64,000 bases of DNA, from the NCBI RefSeq assembly GCF_009910675.1, contig NZ_RSEJ01000002.1:211923-275922 (forward strand), written 5' to 3'. Below, piece by piece: positions 9,150-18,644 of the stretch. This DNA comes from Photobacterium alginatilyticum (lineage in GTDB: Bacteria > Pseudomonadota > Gammaproteobacteria > Enterobacterales > Vibrionaceae). Every line of letters begins with the position of its first letter. Position 1 is the stretch's first letter. The translations under genes were made by a program, and so were the position numbers. Below the pieces are notes generated by a model, which saw only the letters and a program-made list of their open reading frames with translations, was not told the DNA's origin and made no database searches.

Positions 9150-9358
9150 TTCACTAAGCAATGTACAATAAAATAGTGCATTGCCAATTCGACAAGACTA
9201 GTAAAAAATTTTAAAAAGACACAATAAACATATCTAAAACGTTACCTTACTCGCTTTTACCAATTAAGCTAACCACTTATTGCATATGTAACTTTAATGT
9301 CATCCGTAATAGATATAACATGTGTCAGTTTTTTGCTTATATCTAAAAGGTCATCCCT

Positions 9359-10456
9359 ATGGACAGTGGACTTGCTCTGATTTTTATCTTCTCTTTCGCC
9401 AGCCTGTTTGTGCTACGAAAGGTAGCGAAAAAGATCCAGCTCGTCGACGTTCCATCAGGAAGGAAGCAACACCTTGGAAGCATTCCTCTTATCGGCGGTC
9501 TCGCGATTTTTGGCACCGTAACGCTTGCGCTATTCATGACGCCAGACCTTGCCAGAGACACTAACCTTTACCTGTTCTGTGCTTCGGTACTGGTTTTCAC
9601 TGGCGCGATAGATGACAAATACGACATTAGCTTCAAAGCGCGACTTGTCATCCAGGTAATGATGTCTATCATTATGATTAAATTTGGTAGCCTGTACCTC
9701 GCAAGCCTCGGTAATTTACTGGGCTTCGGCAACTTAACCTTAAACACTCCATTGAGCTACCTTGTCACGACTCTAGCCGTGCTCGGAGCCATTAATGCCT
9801 TTAACATGGTTGATGGCATAGACGGGCTGCTAGGCGGGCTGGCTACCGTCACCTTTTCATCACTCGGCTATCTGTTCTGGCTAGACCATCAACTCGATCT
9901 TTATCATTTCTGTTTGGTTATCGTTATCGCAACGATACCCTATGTCATGCTCAACCTTGGTTTTCCACTCGGGCAGCGCTTCAAGGTATTTATGGGCGAC
10001 GCCGGAAGCGTATTCATTGGCTTCACCGTCATTTGGCTTTTGGTCAACGGGACTCAGGGTGAAAGCACACCACTTCGACCTGTAACGGCATTGTGGTTAA
10101 TTGCGCTTCCACTTATGGATATGACAACCATAATGATCCGGCGTATCCGCAAAGGCCAGTCACCTTTCAAACCAGATCGTGAGCACCTTCACCATATTTG
10201 CCAACGCATTGGCCTCTCCCAAAGAATGACCCTGCTTGCGATATGTGGCTTGGCATCACTGTTTGCATATATCGGCGTGCTTGGTGAGCAAGCGAAGGTG
10301 AGTGAATCAATCATGTTCAGCGCCTTCCTCACGCTATTCGTGACCTACTACTTGTCTATCACACATATTTGGCGGATCACGGCATTTCTTCGCAAGATCA
10401 ACATCAATATGACAGAAATATTCAGTAAAAGAGCTAACAGAGAAAACAGAAGCTAA
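9359..10456 (+). CDS. Undecaprenyl-phosphate N-acetylhexosamine 1-phosphate transferase, WecA-like (copy 1)
   Basis: This is a polytopic inner-membrane enzyme of the MraY/WecA family (365 aa, about 10-11 hydrophobic helices). It transfers a sugar phosphate from a UDP-sugar to undecaprenyl phosphate and so primes O-antigen, capsule or enterobacterial common antigen synthesis. Family motifs are visible: the Asp pair GAIDDKYDIS (about 80), NMVDGIDGLLGG (about 156), GDAGSVFIGF (about 218) and the basic HLHHICQR loop (about 280). The start has an AAAGGT ribosome binding site. A close paralog is at 10972-12093 on the other strand. The exact sugar (GlcNAc or a 6-deoxy-HexNAc) cannot be read from the sequence. 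Confidence 0.87.
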   Translation: MDSGLALIFIFSFASLFVLRKVAKKIQLVDVPSGRKQHLGSIPLIGGLAIFGTVTLALFMTPDLARDTNLYLFCASVLVFTGAIDDKYDISFKARLVIQVMMSIIMIKFGSLYLASLGNLLGFGNLTLNTPLSYLVTTLAVLGAINAFNMVDGIDGLLGGLATVTFSSLGYLFWLDHQLDLYHFCLVIVIATIPYVMLNLGFPLGQRFKVFMGDAGSVFIGFTVIWLLVNGTQGESTPLRPVTALWLIALPLMDMTTIMIRRIRKGQSPFKPDREHLHHICQRIGLSQRMTLLAICGLASLFAYIGVLGEQAKVSESIMFSAFLTLFVTYYLSITHIWRITAFLRKININMTEIFSKRANRENRS

Positions 10457-10693
10457 TTAACCCTCGCTAAAACTAACATCTTGAAATGGCTTAGGTAAAA
10501 ACAGTAACCTCTATAGATCACATAATCTTAAGCCGTCTCACAACTGCTACTTACATCCTCTGATAGAAAAGCTACACTTCATTGATGCTCCACAGTGGCA
10601 CAGCTGTGTTTTCAGTGACTTAAGCCGATATCGCGTTACGGTCAAATTACCGAAAGCATGACTATAGCAAGAGCTCTGTTAGTGGAAGGATGT

Positions 10694-10867
10694 ATGCAAA
10701 AAAGCACAACTTTCAACTGGAGTGTAGAAAAACTTCTTGATGCAATCTTCGAGGCAGGCTTTATATACCTGTTGAAGGGGGCTCTATTTCTTGACGAGCT
10801 TGAAAAATACGACAGACAATCGAAGGCGATGAGGCGAGAAGATAGAAGGCAGGAATATTTGAAGTAA
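10694..10867 (+). CDS. Small hypothetical protein
   Basis: A 57-residue ORF starts at an ATG preceded by GGAAGG with a short 4-nt spacer. An upstream in-frame ATG at 10658 gives 69 residues but has no good ribosome binding site. The peptide has an amphipathic or weakly hydrophobic segment (IFEAGFIYLLKGALFLDEL) and a charged C-terminus rich in Arg, Glu and Lys. I do not recognise a family. It lies between two paralogous wecA genes and ends at the shared hairpin at 10905-10937. It could be chance. Confidence 0.35.
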   Translation: MQKSTTFNWSVEKLLDAIFEAGFIYLLKGALFLDELEKYDRQSKAMRREDRRQEYLK

Positions 10868-10904
10868 GTAGAACAATGTTCATTAAAGCACTTAATAGCA
10901 ATAA

Positions 10905-10937
10905 GCCCTGTTGTTATTTAGCCAATTACAACAGGGC
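10905..10937. terminator. Hairpin between convergent genes, candidate bidirectional terminator
   Basis: A perfect 10-bp stem (gccctgttgt 10905-10914, acaacagggc 10928-10937) sits between the small plus-strand ORF and the 3' end of the second wecA-like gene. The T-runs on either side are weak (ttattg on the minus strand), so termination efficiency is uncertain, but the placement is right. Confidence 0.55.
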
Positions 10938-10971
10938 ATAAGTACGAACACTCTTAGCTACCGCATATATT

Positions 10972-12093
10972 TTATTTTTCTGAGTTTGTTTGTTGTGGAG
11001 CTTGACTTTGCGTTTCTAAACTAAAATCAATGGGTCTATTCGTGCCAAACAGCTTATGGATAAAGGTAATAATACGCCAGATATGGCTGATCACAAAGAA
11101 GTAAACCGCAAACACACCTAAGAAGCTAGCAAACATTACTGATTCACTGATCTTCTCCATATCAGACCAAATACCAACACCTGCCATGACGATAGCCATT
11201 GTACATATCACAAACAGCGACATACCTGACGAAAGCCCAATACGCTGACAAATATGGTGAAGGTGCTCACGATCCGGTCTAAACGGTGATTGGCCTTTAC
11301 GAATTCGGCGGACCATGATTGTTGCCATATCCATCAGAGGAATCGCTATAACCCATAGAGCTGTTACCGGGCGAATATAGGTATTATTCTCACCTTGAGT
11401 CGCTTCAATCAGCAACCAAATCACAGTGAAACCAATAAAGATACTACCAGCATCCCCCATAAAGACCTTAAACCGGCGCCCTAGTGGGAAGCCCAAGTTT
11501 AACATAATATATGGCACAATTGCAGTCACGATCAAACCACAAGTCATGGCCAAATCCATGTTCCCATCAACTAAGAACACGAAGCCAAGCGCACCGAAAG
11601 TTACAGATGCCAAACCGCCAAGTAGCCCATCAATTCCATCGACCATATTGAAAGCGTTAATCGCACCGATAACACCAAGTACGGTAATAAAGTAACTTGC
11701 AGCAACGGATAACTCGATAGCTTCACTGCCCATCAAGTAACCCAAATTATGCAAGCTCTTATCACCAATCAGCATCATCGCAAACGACACACCAGCCTGA
11801 ATAATAAGTCGCAGCTTGAAGCTAATATCGTAGCGATCATCAATAATACCAGTAATCACCAAAATCGTGGCACAAACTAAAAACATAATTGTATCAGGCG
11901 TTATGTCAGAAAATATCGTAAAAGCGAAAGATAACGTAGTAAAAATAGAGACCCCACCAACAAGAGGAATAACCCCTTGATGGTGTTTACGAGCATTTGG
12001 TTTATCGACCAAACCAATACGCTTTGCCACTTTTCGAAATATGAATAGGCTGCAAAACGAAGCGAGAAAAACAAAAATATAAGCGGTAGGCAT
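10972..12093 (-). CDS. Undecaprenyl-phosphate N-acetylhexosamine 1-phosphate transferase, WecA-like (copy 2)
   Basis: This polytopic membrane protein of 373 residues is clearly paralogous to the product of 9359-10456. It has the same RKVAKRIGLVDKPNARKHH start, the Asp motif GIIDDRYDIS, NMVDGIDGLLGG, GDAGSIFIGF and HLHHICQR. It should transfer a HexNAc 1-phosphate to undecaprenyl phosphate on the cytoplasmic face of the inner membrane. The two copies differ mostly in the last transmembrane helix and the C-terminal tail, which here ends in a Gln-rich extension. The copy next to ugd (12574-13740) on the same strand suggests that a wecA-ugd pair was duplicated at this border. Which copy is active, and with which substrate, is unknown. 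Confidence 0.87.
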   Translation of the reverse strand: MPTAYIFVFLASFCSLFIFRKVAKRIGLVDKPNARKHHQGVIPLVGGVSIFTTLSFAFTIFSDITPDTIMFLVCATILVITGIIDDRYDISFKLRLIIQAGVSFAMMLIGDKSLHNLGYLMGSEAIELSVAASYFITVLGVIGAINAFNMVDGIDGLLGGLASVTFGALGFVFLVDGNMDLAMTCGLIVTAIVPYIMLNLGFPLGRRFKVFMGDAGSIFIGFTVIWLLIEATQGENNTYIRPVTALWVIAIPLMDMATIMVRRIRKGQSPFRPDREHLHHICQRIGLSSGMSLFVICTMAIVMAGVGIWSDMEKISESVMFASFLGVFAVYFFVISHIWRIITFIHKLFGTNRPIDFSLETQSQAPQQTNSEK

Positions 12094-12573
12094 AAAGTTA
12101 CTTTTTAATTTTAAGGTTCGAGGTTTCTGGTCCGAGTAAATTATGATGACAATACTTATTAACCAATTCCCCCTAGCTGGATAACTTTAATGTTTTTTCA
12201 CCACAGTTCATAATCTTCGGGTGTATTCTAAAATCTTTTTCCAGAGTTTATATCGTAGATTATATTCAATTAAAGTATTTAAACATCTGAGTTTATCACC
12301 ACCGTCATAGAGCTTACCAACCATATGGAATGCTTTAACAGTTTATTCAACCTTTGCAGTCATAAAATGAAACTCACCACGAATAAGGGATGCATCACCA
12401 CACTCTACAACACCAGATTTAGAAATATAAGCCTAGGCACGGCCCAATCATGAACACATTGATAGCATTACGACCAAGAGACACGCTATTCCCACAAGAA
12501 TGTATAAATAACGCTAAATTCTGAAAAACATGCCAATAGACCTAGGTATTAGCAAAATTCAAGTTTATGCGAT
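12094..12573. other. 480-bp spacer without a recognisable gene
   Basis: The sequence between ugd copy 2 and wecA copy 2 is AT-rich, with stops in all frames at short intervals. Near the wecA start is a short ttcgaggtttctggtccgag word reminiscent of the degenerate repeats elsewhere. No terminator with a T-run was found 3' of ugd. It may contain the promoter of wecA copy 2. Confidence 0.4.
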
Positions 12574-13740
12574 TTAGTCGCTACCGAACAGATCACGGGT
12601 ATAAACTTTGTCCACCACATCTTCAAGCTCAGTGGCCATACGGTTAGATACAATCACATCCGACATTGCCTTGAACTCTTCCAAATCTGAAATTACCGTA
12701 GAGTGGAAGAACTCTTCGTCTTCTAACACTGGTTCATACACAACGACCTCGATACCCTTAGCCTTGACGCGCTTCATAATGCCTTGGATACTGGATGCAC
12801 GGAAGTTATCAGACCCCGACTTCATAATTAGGCGATAAATACCCACTTTCTTTGGGTTACGGCTGATAATAGAATCGGCAATAAAGTCCTTACGAGTCGT
12901 ATTTGCATCAACAATCGCCCCAATTAGACAGTTTGGTACATCTCGGTAATTAGCACGAAGCTGTTTGGTATCTTTCGGTAAGCAATATCCTCCATAACCA
13001 AATGATGGATTATTGTAGTGGTTGCCTATGCGAGGATCTAACCCTACACCTTCAATAATCTGGCGCGCATGTAAGCCATGAGATTCCGCGTAAGAGTCCA
13101 ACTCATTAAAGTAAGCAACACGCATAGCGAGGTAAGTGTTTGAAAAGAGTTTCACCGCTTCTGCTTCCGTTGAATCAGTGAATAGAACATCAATGTCTTT
13201 TTTTATCGCACCTTCAATCAACAAATCGGCAAATAATCGAGCACGCTCGCTACGCTCACCCACGATAATACGAGATGGATAAAGATTATCGTATAATGCA
13301 CGGCCCTCACGAAGAAATTCAGGAGAGAAAATGATATTATCACATTCTAGTTTTTCTTTAATCTGCTTAGTGTAGCCGACAGGAATCGTGGATTTAATAA
13401 CCATCACCGCACTAGGATTAATTTCAATAACATCCTTAATTACTGCTTCAACAGATGAAGTATTGAAGTAATGATGTTCTGCATCGTAATCTGTTGGCGT
13501 AGCAATCACAACGTAATCAGCATTTTTATATGCTAATACTTTATCTAATGTAGCCGTAAAATTCAGCTCTTTTTTGTTTAGAAAATCTTCAATTTCCATA
13601 TCCGCAATTGGTGATATTTTATCATTGAGTAGTTGTACCTTATCTTCGATAATATCTACAGCAATGACCTCGTGATGCTGGGCTAACAGCATCGCATTTG
13701 ACAAGCCAACATAGCCTGTACCTGCAATAGCGATTTTCAT
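12574..13740 (-). CDS. ugd: UDP-glucose 6-dehydrogenase (second copy)
   Basis: This 388-residue protein catalyses the NAD-dependent conversion of UDP-glucose to UDP-glucuronate. Motifs: [17 protein letters not shown] at the N-terminus and catalytic Cys in [15 protein letters not shown]. The reading frame is open upstream to 13824, but I place the start at 13740: [13 protein letters not shown] is the family start, AAGG lies upstream, and the extension would run into the preceding glycosyltransferase gene. The gene follows the GT2 gene by 10 bp and is probably in the same transcript. It is a paralog of 6205-7371, with the same length and the same C-terminal VYTRDLFG motif. Confidence 0.92.
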   Translation of the reverse strand: MKIAIAGTGYVGLSNAMLLAQHHEVIAVDIIEDKVQLLNDKISPIADMEIEDFLNKKELNFTATLDKVLAYKNADYVVIATPTDYDAEHHYFNTSSVEAVIKDVIEINPSAVMVIKSTIPVGYTKQIKEKLECDNIIFSPEFLREGRALYDNLYPSRIIVGERSERARLFADLLIEGAIKKDIDVLFTDSTEAEAVKLFSNTYLAMRVAYFNELDSYAESHGLHARQIIEGVGLDPRIGNHYNNPSFGYGGYCLPKDTKQLRANYRDVPNCLIGAIVDANTTRKDFIADSIISRNPKKVGIYRLIMKSGSDNFRASSIQGIMKRVKAKGIEVVVYEPVLEDEEFFHSTVISDLEEFKAMSDVIVSNRMATELEDVVDKVYTRDLFGSD

Positions 13741-13750
13741 GATCTTTACC

Positions 13751-14497
13751 TTATTTTCTAAAAATTGCCCTATATGCGTAAAAAGAAAAACATTCCAACG
13801 ATTTTTTAAATGACAATTTTTCAATTTCTCTATAAATTTGCCATTGCCTTTTAGCTTTCTTAATTTTATTGCGTGAAATTGAATTTGGTAAAATGCGATA
13901 CTGAGTTAAAACATCATTTAGCACATATGCTCTTGAACCTGTTCTTAATAGCTTTAACCATAACGCATAATCCTGACCAGTCCTCAGTAATGGCATAGAA
14001 ATATCATTAAACGCAATTCTTCGAAGCATCACTGTTGAACAACCCAACGTCGCCTTCTTTTTTAACATATCATGATAATCAAAGGATCCACTCTGATTAC
14101 TATCAACCAATTTATCTAGTTTTTTGCCAGAACCATCAACTAATTCATACGCTGTAAAAGAAAAGTCGATCTTATCTCCCATAAAATGAATCTGTGATTC
14201 CAGCTTATTAGGTAACCAGAGGTCATCACTATCTATAAAGGCTAAAAAATCACCTTGAGCATGTTCGATTGAATTATTTCTTGATACCGCCGCCCCACTA
14301 TTTTTTCTATTACAAAAAACCTTAACTCTATCATCATTATTAGATAAATATTCGAGCACTTTCAAAGTTTCATCTGATGAACAATCATCTGTAATAATCC
14401 ACTCCCAGTTATGGTGTGTTTGATTAACAATTGACTCGTATGTTTGTATTATCCATTCTTCTGAATTATATGTAGGAGTAATAATAGAAACTTTCAT
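13751..14497 (-). CDS. Family 2 glycosyltransferase
   Basis: The 248-residue protein has the GT-A fold hallmarks of GT2 enzymes: [13 protein letters not shown] at the start, [12 protein letters not shown] (about 33-44) for nucleotide binding and the metal-binding DSDDLW motif near residue 94. No transmembrane segment is evident, so it acts in the cytoplasm, at the membrane surface, on a lipid-linked oligosaccharide. It lies between a terminator 3' of manB (14508-14535) and ugd copy 2, probably forming a two-gene unit with ugd. Donor and acceptor sugars cannot be predicted. Confidence 0.85.
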   Translation of the reverse strand: MKVSIITPTYNSEEWIIQTYESIVNQTHHNWEWIITDDCSSDETLKVLEYLSNNDDRVKVFCNRKNSGAAVSRNNSIEHAQGDFLAFIDSDDLWLPNKLESQIHFMGDKIDFSFTAYELVDGSGKKLDKLVDSNQSGSFDYHDMLKKKATLGCSTVMLRRIAFNDISMPLLRTGQDYALWLKLLRTGSRAYVLNDVLTQYRILPNSISRNKIKKAKRQWQIYREIEKLSFKKSLECFSFYAYRAIFRK

Positions 14498-14507
14498 ATA
14501 GAACCTA

Positions 14508-14535
14508 TAAAAAATAGGCTGTCATTCAACAGCCT
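14508..14535 (-). terminator. Rho-independent terminator downstream of manB
   Basis: aggctgt (14516-14522) pairs with acagcct (14529-14535) around a 6-nt loop. On the minus strand the stem is followed by ATTTTTTAT. It ends the gmd-to-manB operon, so the GT2 and ugd genes beyond it need partial read-through or their own promoter. Confidence 0.75.
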
Positions 14536-14555
14536 GATATTCATAATTAAGATTA

Positions 14556-15920
14556 TTACCGGCGAAGTAATTGTAGTAACTCTTCTGTCTTGTATTTCAT
14601 TAATTGGATGTCATTACGAGATTCCACATTCAAACGAACAACAGGTTCTGTATTTGAGGAACGAAGATTAAAGCGCCACTCTTTAAACTCTAGACTAATA
14701 CCATCTGTTTCATCAACGGTAAGCGCGTTTGGCTCAAATTTAGCTCGAACTCGTGCAATTGCCCCTTGCGGATTACGCAGTTTAGAGTTTATTTCACCCG
14801 AAGATGGATACGCTTCAATTCGCTCTTTTACCACTTCAGATAAATTCATACCTTTAACTGAAAGTAATTCAGCTACTAGCAACCAAGGAATCATGCCACT
14901 GTCGCAATATGAAAAATCACGAAAATAGTGATGAGCACTCATTTCACCACCATACACAGCATCTTCCTTACGCATACGCTCTTTTATGAAGGCATGACCT
15001 GTCTTCGACATTATTGGCTTACCTCCTGCAGCATTTACTACATCAATGGTGTTCCAACTTAAACGCGGATCATGGATAATTTTAGCACCTGCATCTTTTT
15101 GTAAGAAAGCTTCTGCTAATAAACCAACTATATAATAGCCTTCAATGAATTCGCCATGCTCATCAAAAAAGAAACAACGATCAAAATCACCATCCCAAGC
15201 AACTCCCATATCAGCTTTATGTTTGATGACAGCATTAGCTGTATCAGCCCGGCACTCTGGAAGCAATGGATTTGGGATACCATTTGGAAAGTGACCATCC
15301 GCTTCATGATGAATTTTGATAAATTCTACTGGTACATTTAATGCTCCAAAGCGTTTTTCGATTTCATCAATCACCTGGCCCGCGGTCCCATTACCAGCGT
15401 TCACTATCAACTTTATAGGCTTAATATTGTTCAGATTGATGTAAGTCATCAGATGATCAACATAGGGCACTAAGTTGGATTGCTTGATAAATGTTCCACG
15501 TTGAGTAACTTCTGGAAATTCATTCTTCTCAGCCAGTGCTTGAATATCATGAAGTCCGGTATCACCACTTATTGGCTTTGCATCTTCACGAACCAATTTC
15601 ATACCATTGTAGTTTATAGGGTTATGACTGGCTGTAACTTCAATGCCACCATCAACTCCAAGGTTTTTAGTTGCAAAATAGACTTCTTCTGTACCAGTCA
15701 TACCGATGTCAATAACATTAACACCAGAGTCCATTAAGCCTTCTGCCAAGGAAAGTTTAAGTTCTTCTGAAGTTAATCGTATATCACCTCCTACTACCAC
15801 AGTTTTAGGTTGTAGATGCAGACCAAAAGCACGACCAATTCGATACGCTATATCATTATTTAATTCATCACCAAGCTGGCCTCGAATATCATATGCCTTA
15901 AAACAAGTGAGTTTACTCAT
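14556..15920 (-). CDS. manB: Phosphomannomutase
   Basis: ManB (CpsG/RfbK) interconverts mannose 6-phosphate and mannose 1-phosphate, the precursor of GDP-mannose. The 454-residue protein has the alpha-D-phosphohexomutase domains in order: phosphoserine loop [13 protein letters not shown] (about 95-107), metal-binding DGDFDRCF (about 243), the sugar-binding GEMSAHHYF (about 325) and the C-terminal phosphate-binding RSSNTEP. Together with manC, 6 bp upstream, it feeds GDP-mannose to gmd and gmm in the same operon. Phosphoglucomutase activity is possible in this family, but HHYF and context favour mannose. Confidence 0.92.
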   Translation of the reverse strand: MSKLTCFKAYDIRGQLGDELNNDIAYRIGRAFGLHLQPKTVVVGGDIRLTSEELKLSLAEGLMDSGVNVIDIGMTGTEEVYFATKNLGVDGGIEVTASHNPINYNGMKLVREDAKPISGDTGLHDIQALAEKNEFPEVTQRGTFIKQSNLVPYVDHLMTYINLNNIKPIKLIVNAGNGTAGQVIDEIEKRFGALNVPVEFIKIHHEADGHFPNGIPNPLLPECRADTANAVIKHKADMGVAWDGDFDRCFFFDEHGEFIEGYYIVGLLAEAFLQKDAGAKIIHDPRLSWNTIDVVNAAGGKPIMSKTGHAFIKERMRKEDAVYGGEMSAHHYFRDFSYCDSGMIPWLLVAELLSVKGMNLSEVVKERIEAYPSSGEINSKLRNPQGAIARVRAKFEPNALTVDETDGISLEFKEWRFNLRSSNTEPVVRLNVESRNDIQLMKYKTEELLQLLRR

Positions 15921-15926
15921 TACTTA

Positions 15927-17339
15927 TTAACTCCTACCATAGCGGTCTTCAAAGCGTACAATATCATCTTCTCCAAGATAGCTGCCCGTCTGAACTTCAA
16001 TCATTTCCAAAGGAATTTTTCCAGGGTTTTCTAACGCATGAATAGTACCTAAAGGAATATAGGTAGATTCATCTTCAGTTACAAGAATGGTTTTCTCACC
16101 GATGGTTACTTTGGCGGTACCTGATACCACTATCCAGTGCTCAGAACGGTGATGGTGCATCTGAATAGATAGCTTTTCACCAGGTTTTACAGTAATACGT
16201 TTAACTTGATCTCGTTTGCCAAAATCAATCGAATCATACTTACCCCATGGACGATATACTTCACGATGAAGTTTATGCTCTACGCGATTTGCTTCTTTTA
16301 ATTGCATTACAACAGATTTTACATCTTGCACCTTATCTTTAGCTGCAACCAGAACAGCATCTTTGGTCTCAACAATCACGAGGTTATCGATACCAACAGT
16401 CGCAATCAATTTGTTTTCGCCGTGAATATAACTGTTTGATGAATCAACTGTGATCACATCTCCTTTAGTTGCATTCTGATTAGCATCTTTATTTGATACT
16501 TCCCACAGCGCAGACCAAGAACCCACATCACTCCAACCAGCATCCATAGGCACTACCATTGCACTGTCAGTATTTTCCATTACAGCGTAATCAATCGAGT
16601 CATCAGGACATGCTTCAAATTCCGTTTTATCAACACGGATAAAATCCATGTCAGGAGCTGTGGCGGCCATGGATTTTTCGCATGCTCTTAGAATATCTGA
16701 GCGATGCTTTTTAAGCTCTTCAATATATCGAGATGCTTTAAACATGAACATGCCACTGTTCCAGTAATAGTTGCCACTTTCAAGATAGCCTTGAGCCGTA
16801 CAAAGGTCTGGCTTTTCCACAAACTTATTCACAACAAAAGCATCATCTTCACTCGCATCTGCTTTAATGTAGCCATAACCCGTTTCAGGTGCAGTTGGAA
16901 CAATACCAAAAGTAACTAACTGTCCGCTTTGAGCAAAAGGTATAGCATTTTGAACTGAAGACTGAAAAGCTTGATTGTTTTCTATCAGATGGTCTGCTGC
17001 AAGTACCAGTAAAATGGGGTCTTCACCTTGTTCAGCATTTTTCAAAGCCTGTAAAGCTGCTAAGGCAATCGCAGGTGCTGTATTACGTCCAACAGGTTCT
17101 AAAATAATGCCACTATGATCAAAACCACCTAAACGTAGGTGCTCAGCAGCAATAAAACGGTACTCTTCATTACAGATCACCATAGCTGGCGCATGAGAAA
17201 TACCACTTAAACGCTGTACAGTGGTTTGCAACATTGAATGTTCGCCATTTAAGGAAAGAAACTGCTTAGGAAACAGTTGACGCGATAAAGGCCACAATCG
17301 GGACCCTGAACCGCCCGCCATGATCACTGGTAAAATCAT
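15927..17339 (-). CDS. manC: Mannose-1-phosphate guanylyltransferase / mannose-6-phosphate isomerase
   Basis: ManC (CpsB) makes GDP-mannose from mannose 1-phosphate and GTP. The nucleotidyltransferase domain begins with [20 protein letters not shown] (from residue 8), and FVEKPD (about 172) is the sugar-binding motif. The C-terminal cupin (type II phosphomannose isomerase) has the metal-binding MHHHRSEHW motif (about 402). At 470 residues it matches the bifunctional form. It lies between gmm and manB in a close-packed operon, so GDP-mannose supply and use are co-transcribed. Confidence 0.94.
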   Translation of the reverse strand: MILPVIMAGGSGSRLWPLSRQLFPKQFLSLNGEHSMLQTTVQRLSGISHAPAMVICNEEYRFIAAEHLRLGGFDHSGIILEPVGRNTAPAIALAALQALKNAEQGEDPILLVLAADHLIENNQAFQSSVQNAIPFAQSGQLVTFGIVPTAPETGYGYIKADASEDDAFVVNKFVEKPDLCTAQGYLESGNYYWNSGMFMFKASRYIEELKKHRSDILRACEKSMAATAPDMDFIRVDKTEFEACPDDSIDYAVMENTDSAMVVPMDAGWSDVGSWSALWEVSNKDANQNATKGDVITVDSSNSYIHGENKLIATVGIDNLVIVETKDAVLVAAKDKVQDVKSVVMQLKEANRVEHKLHREVYRPWGKYDSIDFGKRDQVKRITVKPGEKLSIQMHHHRSEHWIVVSGTAKVTIGEKTILVTEDESTYIPLGTIHALENPGKIPLEMIEVQTGSYLGEDDIVRFEDRYGRS

Positions 17340-17379
17340 TTTATCTCCGTAAATTTTACTTTTACTACATTAACTGTTG

Positions 17380-17829
17380 TTACACATACCATTTTGAGTG
17401 CTTGTGTATGTCAGTTGCTGTAAGTATTTCTTTCAAAGTGAACCAGCGGTAATGATCATGCTGCTGTTCTGGTAACTGCTCACAAGTAAGATTCAGTTCA
17501 ACCTCATAACCAAGCGCTACATAATGGGTACTAAACTCATCACCAAAGAAATTATCGGTATAAAAGTGCTCATAAGGTCCAAGGAAATTAGCACGCTCTA
17601 AGCTAATTTCTACACCTAACTCAATTTTAGTGATCCGACTAAATGCTTGACTGATACTTTCATCTTTTAAGATACGTCCACCAGGAACAAACCAATAGCC
17701 TTTGGCTGGCCTATTTATACGCTTACCAAGTAGAATTTCTCCTCGAGAATTTTTAACCACAAGGTCAATAGATACTAATGGGGAATTTTTTATCACAGAA
17801 CAAAACTCGTTTTTATCCAAAAAAAACAT
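17380..17829 (-). CDS. gmm: GDP-mannose mannosyl hydrolase (Nudix)
   Basis: Gmm (WcaH) hydrolyses GDP-mannose to GDP and mannose and is thought to tune nucleotide-sugar levels in capsule loci. The 149-residue protein has the family signature SPLVSIDLVVKNSRGEILLG and GYWFVPGGRI, followed by a variant Nudix box in which the usual REXXEE segment is SRITKIELG, as in known Gmm enzymes. The start at 17829 gives MFFLDKNEF, matching the E. coli start. An ATG at 17844 would overlap the upstream gene and has its purine-rich box too close. It precedes manC by 40 bp. Confidence 0.86.
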   Translation of the reverse strand: MFFLDKNEFCSVIKNSPLVSIDLVVKNSRGEILLGKRINRPAKGYWFVPGGRILKDESISQAFSRITKIELGVEISLERANFLGPYEHFYTDNFFGDEFSTHYVALGYEVELNLTCEQLPEQQHDHYRWFTLKEILTATDIHKHSKWYV

Positions 17830-17831
17830 AT

Positions 17832-18644
17832 CTATGAAAACCATTCCTTATTTAAAATCTTACTATATACAAACCTTCTTATATTTTTTCTAGCCGAGTT
17901 GGGAAATAACTTAAGAATCTTACTTCTGAATGTTCCAACATTTAACAACTGTACTTCTCTAAAAGTTAGAACTTCCCTTTCTTGGTTAACTTCAACATCA
18001 AGTTTCCTCAAATCAGATAAAGCCTTAGGATGCCACTTTCCTTTTATAACGCCATGTATGATTTTAAAAACATCATTGTGTACACTATAAAATTCAGAAT
18101 AAATATCAGAACGATCGCTTCCTTTCAGTTCAAATTCCCAAGCACTTTCACCAGGCTTTAGAATATCTATTAAAACATCTTTTTTCCAAACAGAAGGAAA
18201 TAATGCAGTTCTATATAATGACCCCGGGGATATTTGACCAACAAGTTCATCAACTTTAATATCAGGCAACGGTGAATTCTTAAGTCTTAGGTAATCCATA
18301 TTGGAATCTAGAAACCTGTTATAAAGTTCTAGAAAATCTTGATGATTAACTTCTTCTTTTAAAAAAGCATCATCGATCATTATAAGAACATTATTTTCTT
18401 CTACTTTGACCAAAGATTTTTTCAAGCTAGTAGACCAATCAATATCTGGACCTGATTTTGCGTCTACAACACCATCAATATTGGATGATTTCTCATTACA
18501 GGCTAAATAGAGCTTAAATTCCGATTGATTCCAATACTTTTTATATTGTTTAAAGAATATAGGCCACAAATCAGAGTAATTATCACATGATAGAACTAAG
18601 ACAGCTAAATCATTTGTTGATGGCATAACATTACTATTCATCAT
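17832..18644 (-). CDS. Putative glycosyltransferase-like protein of unknown family
   Basis: I do not recognise this 270-residue protein with confidence. It has no signal peptide or transmembrane helix. The beginning, LAVLVLSCDNYSDLWPIFF, followed by a FKLYLACNE strand and later NNVLIMIDDAFL, looks like a GT-A nucleotide-binding core with a DD metal motif. A conserved-looking LYRTALFPSVWKK segment and a basic C-terminal tail follow. It overlaps the aminotransferase by 11 bp at its start and gmm at its end, so it is translationally coupled inside the GDP-sugar operon. The simplest reading is a transferase for the amino sugar made by its neighbours. Confidence 0.6.
   Translation of the reverse strand: MMNSNVMPSTNDLAVLVLSCDNYSDLWPIFFKQYKKYWNQSEFKLYLACNEKSSNIDGVVDAKSGPDIDWSTSLKKSLVKVEENNVLIMIDDAFLKEEVNHQDFLELYNRFLDSNMDYLRLKNSPLPDIKVDELVGQISPGSLYRTALFPSVWKKDVLIDILKPGESAWEFELKGSDRSDIYSEFYSVHNDVFKIIHGVIKGKWHPKALSDLRKLDVEVNQEREVLTFREVQLLNVGTFRSKILKLFPNSARKNIRRFVYSKILNKEWFS

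Noticed and set aside
10949..10962. TGCGGTAGCTA, another ops-like word on the minus strand
   Set aside because: It lies downstream of the second wecA-like gene, before its terminator hairpin, so it cannot act in an operon leader.
13741..13824. 28-codon N-terminal extension of ugd copy 2
   Set aside because: It overlaps the upstream glycosyltransferase gene, and [13 protein letters not shown] with its own ribosome binding site is the standard start.
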